Assembly (NCBI GenBank): GCA_963802375.1
Contig: CAWDIJ010000005.1
Span: 1-64,000 of the forward strand
Direction of reading: 5' to 3'
Length of the DNA: 64,000 nt
Source: JACDAN01 sp963802375
GTDB taxonomy: Bacteria > Actinomycetota > Thermoleophilia > Gaiellales > Gaiellaceae
Shown piece after piece: positions 61,065-64,000 of the stretch. Position numbers and translations under genes: made by a program. Below the pieces are notes generated by a model, which saw only the letters and a list, made by a program, of their open reading frames with translations, did no database searches and had not been told where the DNA came from. Positions within the stretch are counted from its first letter, which is position 1; each line of letters starts with the position of its first letter.

Positions 61065-62156
61065 GCGCCCGACGCATTGAACCAGAGTTCGTCGGCGACA
61101 GCCCGGCCGCGGTCCGTCAGCGCCAGCACGCCGTCCTGCTGCACGACGAGCCATGTCGGCGCGCCTGGCGCACGACCTGGCTGCGAAGCCGGATCCCAGC
61201 GAGATGCCGCTTCAGGCGCTCGCCCTCGCTCTCCTCGGCCGCCTCCGGCTGGTTCTCGTGCTGCAGTAGTGGATCGCCAGCGCGCCCTGCGCGAAAACCC
61301 AGCACAGCCTGGCGTGCCGTCGCACGAGCGAGAAGAGGCCCCGTGCGGTGCGGCCAGCCAGACTCCGGCGAAAACGGCCCCGGCCACGGCGGCGAGCGAG
61401 CCGGCAATCGAGAGCGCGAACCAGTGGGCAATCCAGTAGCCGCCGAGCCGCTGACGGCGCCGATCAACGCCGCTGAGACCGAGCATCACGCGGCAAGCGG
61501 TCGGTCAAGAGATAGGCCGTCGCGGGCGGCGCGAAGAACAGCGCGACGACGAGGACGAGCCGACTGCGTCGAACGCACCGACTGCCGTGATCGAGACGAG
61601 CGCCATCAGCGCGTAGTGCACGAGCGCCGGCGACAAGCGAGCACGACGCCAGCCCGGCGTCGAACGTCGCGAGCTTGAGCTCTGAGAAGACGAAGATGAA
61701 CAGCGCGTTCAGCGACGCAGGATGCCGCCCATCAGCCAGAGCGGCCGACGTGCCGAGGTCATAACCCGCAACGACAGTGATCGAACGTGGCGAAGGCAAG
61801 CTCGCCGAGCGGACGGCGACGAGTCGAGGTGGACGTCGTCCGGCATACCGCGCGATCAGCCCCCGCCGAGGAACAGGAAGTGGAGGCCGATCCCGATGGG
61901 CGCCTCCCGCACCAGCTCGCGAGCGCCCAGGAGCCGACGAGCACGCGGTCCCGCCCATTGCCACCACCGCCGCGACCGAGCCGCGAGGAAAGTCTTCGAC
62001 GACGAAGAAGGCGAGCACGATGCCGGGCAGGATGGCGTGGCTGATCGCGTCGCTGATGAGGGCCATCCGACGCAAGACGAGGAACACCCCCGGCAGCGCG
62101 CACGCCGCCGCGACGACGGCTGCGATGGCCTGGATCTCGAGCTGCGCGCTCGTCAC
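61061..62156 (-). CDS. Metal ABC transporter permease with C-terminal winged-helix-like tail (frameshifted)
   Basis: About 365 residues, broken by several frameshifts. The N-terminus TSAQLEIQAIAAVVAAACAL and LPGVFLVLRRMALISDAISH and AILPGIVLAFFVVEDFPRGS is unmistakable for the ABC-3 (ZnuB/MntB/TroC) permeases importing zinc, manganese or iron. Further pieces (VVAGYDLGTSAALADG, LNALFIFVFSELKLA, LFFAPPATAYLLTDRL) lie in other frames. The last segment VVQQDGVLALTDRGRAVADE is a wing-type tail of a DtxR-like or winged-helix domain. GTG at 62156 overlaps the upstream permease stop. Confidence 0.78.
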
Positions 62157-63285
62157 AAGGCCCCCGCCTCGTACCTGAAACGCCGCTCCGCCTCGTCTCG
62201 CCCCGCGTCCGTCAGCGTCCAGGCGTCGCCGTTCAGCTGCCGCGCGAGCCCCCGCGCCTCGAGCTCCTCGAGGCTGCGGTGAACTCCACCGCGCACGCCC
62301 ATCGCGGCCAGCGTCGCCGCCGAGGCCCGGCTCGAGCGTTCCGTGCTGCGCGGGCCAGGACATACAGGTCGGCAAGCACCTCATCGAGCTCGAGTCGCCT
62401 GCGGCTCTGCGAGCTCGCGAAGCCACCGCCAGGCAAGGCCGCGCCGTGAGGCGAAGAAGCAGCGACACGAGCACGATCAGGCCCGCGCAGAGGACGATCG
62501 TGGGCCCGGTCGGGCATCCTCTGCGCCGAGCTGCGACACGACAGCCCCGCTCACACCGGCCAGCGCGCCGAAGGCGGCGGCAAGCAGCACCATCACGGCG
62601 AGGCGGTCGGTCCACTGACGTGCCGCGGCGGCCGGAGCGACGATCATCGCGCTCATCAGCACCACCCGAGCGTCTGCAGCCCGACCACGATCGCGATCAC
62701 GAGCAGGTCGGTCGGCACACGTCGAGCCCGCGTATCGGAAAGCCGAGACTGGCGCCGAACTCCGGGTCGAAGGTCGAGCAGCTTGAACTCCTTCCAGAGC
62801 AGCAGCCGTCGCACCGAGCGCCAGCGCTGCGAGCGCGGCCATGACGTAACACATCGCGCTCGAGCAGCGAGGCGGCCTGTCCAAAGAGGAAGCGGTCGAG
62901 GCCTGCCTGGGTCGCATCCGGGCGCTTCTGGATGCAGCGTCAGCAACAGGAGACCGACGCCGAAGAACACCGACAGGACGATGCCGAGCGCGCTGTCGTA
63001 CTTGACACGGGTGGTCCGGACATCGCCATGACTGCGAACTTCCGACCCGCCGGCGGCCGAAGCGCCGAGCAGGAGCGGCAGCGGAGTCCTTGCTGCCCGT
63101 CAGCAGGAACGCGATGGCGAGCCCGGCAGCGCCGCGTGGGACATCGCGTCGCCGAGCAGGCTCTGGCGGCGCAGCAGCGAAGGAGCCGAGCCGCCGCTGA
63201 CGATGCCGAGCGTCGCCGCTCCCAGCGCGACCGTACGGAGCGTATGGTCGAGGAGACGCCAGGTCGCGGCAGCGACGTCAGGCAT
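62153..63285 (-). CDS. Metal ABC transporter permease with C-terminal winged-helix-like tail (frameshifted)
   Basis: About 377 residues in many frame pieces. MPDVAAATWRLLDHTLRTVA and RRQSLLGDAMSHAALPG, then YDSALGIVLSVFFGVGLLLL, are typical first permease blocks of MntB/SitC-type importers; later parts contain hydrophobic helices. The C-terminal segment SLEELEARGLARQLNGDAWT and LTDAGRDEAERRFRYEAGAL is a winged-helix-like tail. Start ATG at 63285 overlaps the ATPase stop by eight bases. The broken frames make a function statement dependent on the sequence being error-laden. Confidence 0.72.
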
Positions 63286-64000
63286 CGGCTGCCGCCGTCC
63301 GCCGACCGTTCTCGCGCCAGGAAGCTGACGCGCCCGCCGTAGGTCAGCCGCAGGTTCTCCTCGTTGAACACCTCCGCCACGGGCCGCTGCGATCCGGCGG
63401 ACGTTGAGCAGCGTCACCCAGTCGAAGTACTCCGGCGACCGTCTGCAGGTCGTGGTGGACGCAAGACCACCGTCTTGCCCGTCGGCGCGCAGTCGCTGGA
63501 GCAGCTCGACGATGGCGCGCTCGGTGGTCGCATCGACACCTTGGAACGGCTCGTCCATCAAGTAGACCCGCGCGTCCTGCACCAGCGCCCGGGCGAGGAA
63601 GACGCGTTGCTGCTGACCGCTGGAGAGCTGGCTGATCTGGCGGTCGGCAAGCTGGTCATGCCGACCTGCTCGAGCGCCTCGAGCGCACGGTCGCGCTCGC
63701 GGCGCCCAGGACGGCGAAGCCAGCCGAGCGCGCCGTAGCGGCCCATCAACACCACGTCGAGGACGTTCGTCGGGAAGTCCCAGTCCACCGTCCGTCGCTG
63801 TGGCACGTAGGCGACGAGGCGACGCTGCTCCTCGTACGGCTGCCCGTGGATCAGGACTCGGCCTGCCGCCGGCGCGCACGAGCTCCAGGATCGCCTTGAT
63901 CAGGGTGGTCTTGCCGGCGCCGTTGGGACCGACGATCGCCATGAGCACGCCGGGCGCGACCGTCAGGTCCACGTCCCAGAGCACCGGCTTCGCGCCGTAG
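63278..64000 (-). CDS. Metal ABC transporter ATP-binding protein (partial, frameshifted)
   Basis: C-terminal part of an ABC ATPase; the N-terminus lies beyond the window (YGAKPVLWDVDLTVAPG is at the edge). Walker A is AIVGPNGAGKTTLIKAILEL, the signature LSSGQQQRVFLARALVQ, Walker B VYLMDEPFQGVDATTE; the C-terminus is VFNEENLRLTYGGRVSFLAR. This is the MntA/ZnuC group that energises ABC-3 permeases. Several frame changes occur, for example near 63870 and 63480. It is the first gene seen of the transporter-cupin-methyltransferase operon; no metal-binding lipoprotein is in the window. Confidence 0.8.

Noticed and set aside
60114..61154. Apparent double-cupin single protein
   Set aside because: Read-through from a missing base near 60652; each cupin has its own ATG and the first has its own stop.
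1..64000. tRNA, rRNA, origin or attachment sites
   Set aside because: Intergenic gaps are short and none shows a cloverleaf, rRNA-like or attachment-site pattern.

Overview
The window is high-GC DNA with many GTG and a few TTG starts and dense 4-base (GTGA/ATGA) gene overlaps. Protein style and a recurrent actinobacterial TANNNT box just upstream of start codons suggest an actinomycete. I infer a Thermoleophilia-like soil lineage, but no rRNA or tRNA is present to test this. The sequence looks like one contig: single-base frameshifts are dense in the first 1.5 kb and last 3 kb, scattered in 13-21 kb and 48.6-60.7 kb, and absent from 21-48 kb.

Almost all of it is one very large surface-glycan (exopolysaccharide or O-antigen type) locus. 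0-12 kb: family-4 glycosyltransferases, a Wzx flippase, methyltransferases (one decayed) and a GDP-fucose-synthase-like reductase. 12-24 kb (minus strand): two GDP-mannose-4,6-dehydratase paralogues, a long WbaP-type initiating phosphotransferase, a secreted clan-A glycosidase, UDP-xylose synthase, a B12-binding radical SAM enzyme, a methyltransferase, a deacetylase, a FlaA1/CapD-type dehydratase and a DegT aminotransferase. 24-36 kb: DPM-like glycosyltransferase, Wzz-like chain-length protein, then a plus-strand unit (WbuB-like transferase, ATP-grasp ligase, short PglC-type initiating transferase, PLP-fold protein, FemAB-like acyltransferase), then an O-antigen ligase/polymerase with two transferases. 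36-46 kb: REP-type transposase, a polytopic membrane protein, GT2 enzymes, an AglD-like membrane protein, DegT aminotransferase, second ATP-grasp ligase, a PadR/membrane-protein pair and an RmlB-like enzyme.

45.6-52 kb holds an interruption with less obviously glycan genes: an eIF2B-like isomerase, a TetR/MFS efflux pair, a subtilisin-inhibitor-like lipoprotein and a lone peptide-transporter permease, interleaved with another DegT/epimerase pair. 52-58.5 kb returns to glycan functions: third and fourth ATP-grasp ligases, a NodB-like protein, a second Wzx flippase, a methyltransferase and a glycosyltransferase. 58.5-59.4 kb contains a 167-bp imperfect inverted repeat next to a head-to-head pair of truncated genes. 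59.4-64 kb (minus strand) is a separate operon: Mn/Zn-type ABC transporter (ATPase and two permeases, both ending in a winged-helix-like tail), two tandem cupins and a methyltransferase.

Together: nucleotide sugars (GDP-6-deoxyhexoses, UDP-xylose, amino sugars) are built, loaded on a lipid carrier by one of two initiating enzymes, extended by about a dozen transferases, modified by methyl, amino, acyl and possibly aminoacyl groups, flipped by two Wzx proteins, and polymerised under Wzz/ligase control. The most unusual observations are the large inverted repeat, palindromes that contain start codons, the systematic near-leaderless promoters, and four ATP-grasp ligases embedded in glycan operons.
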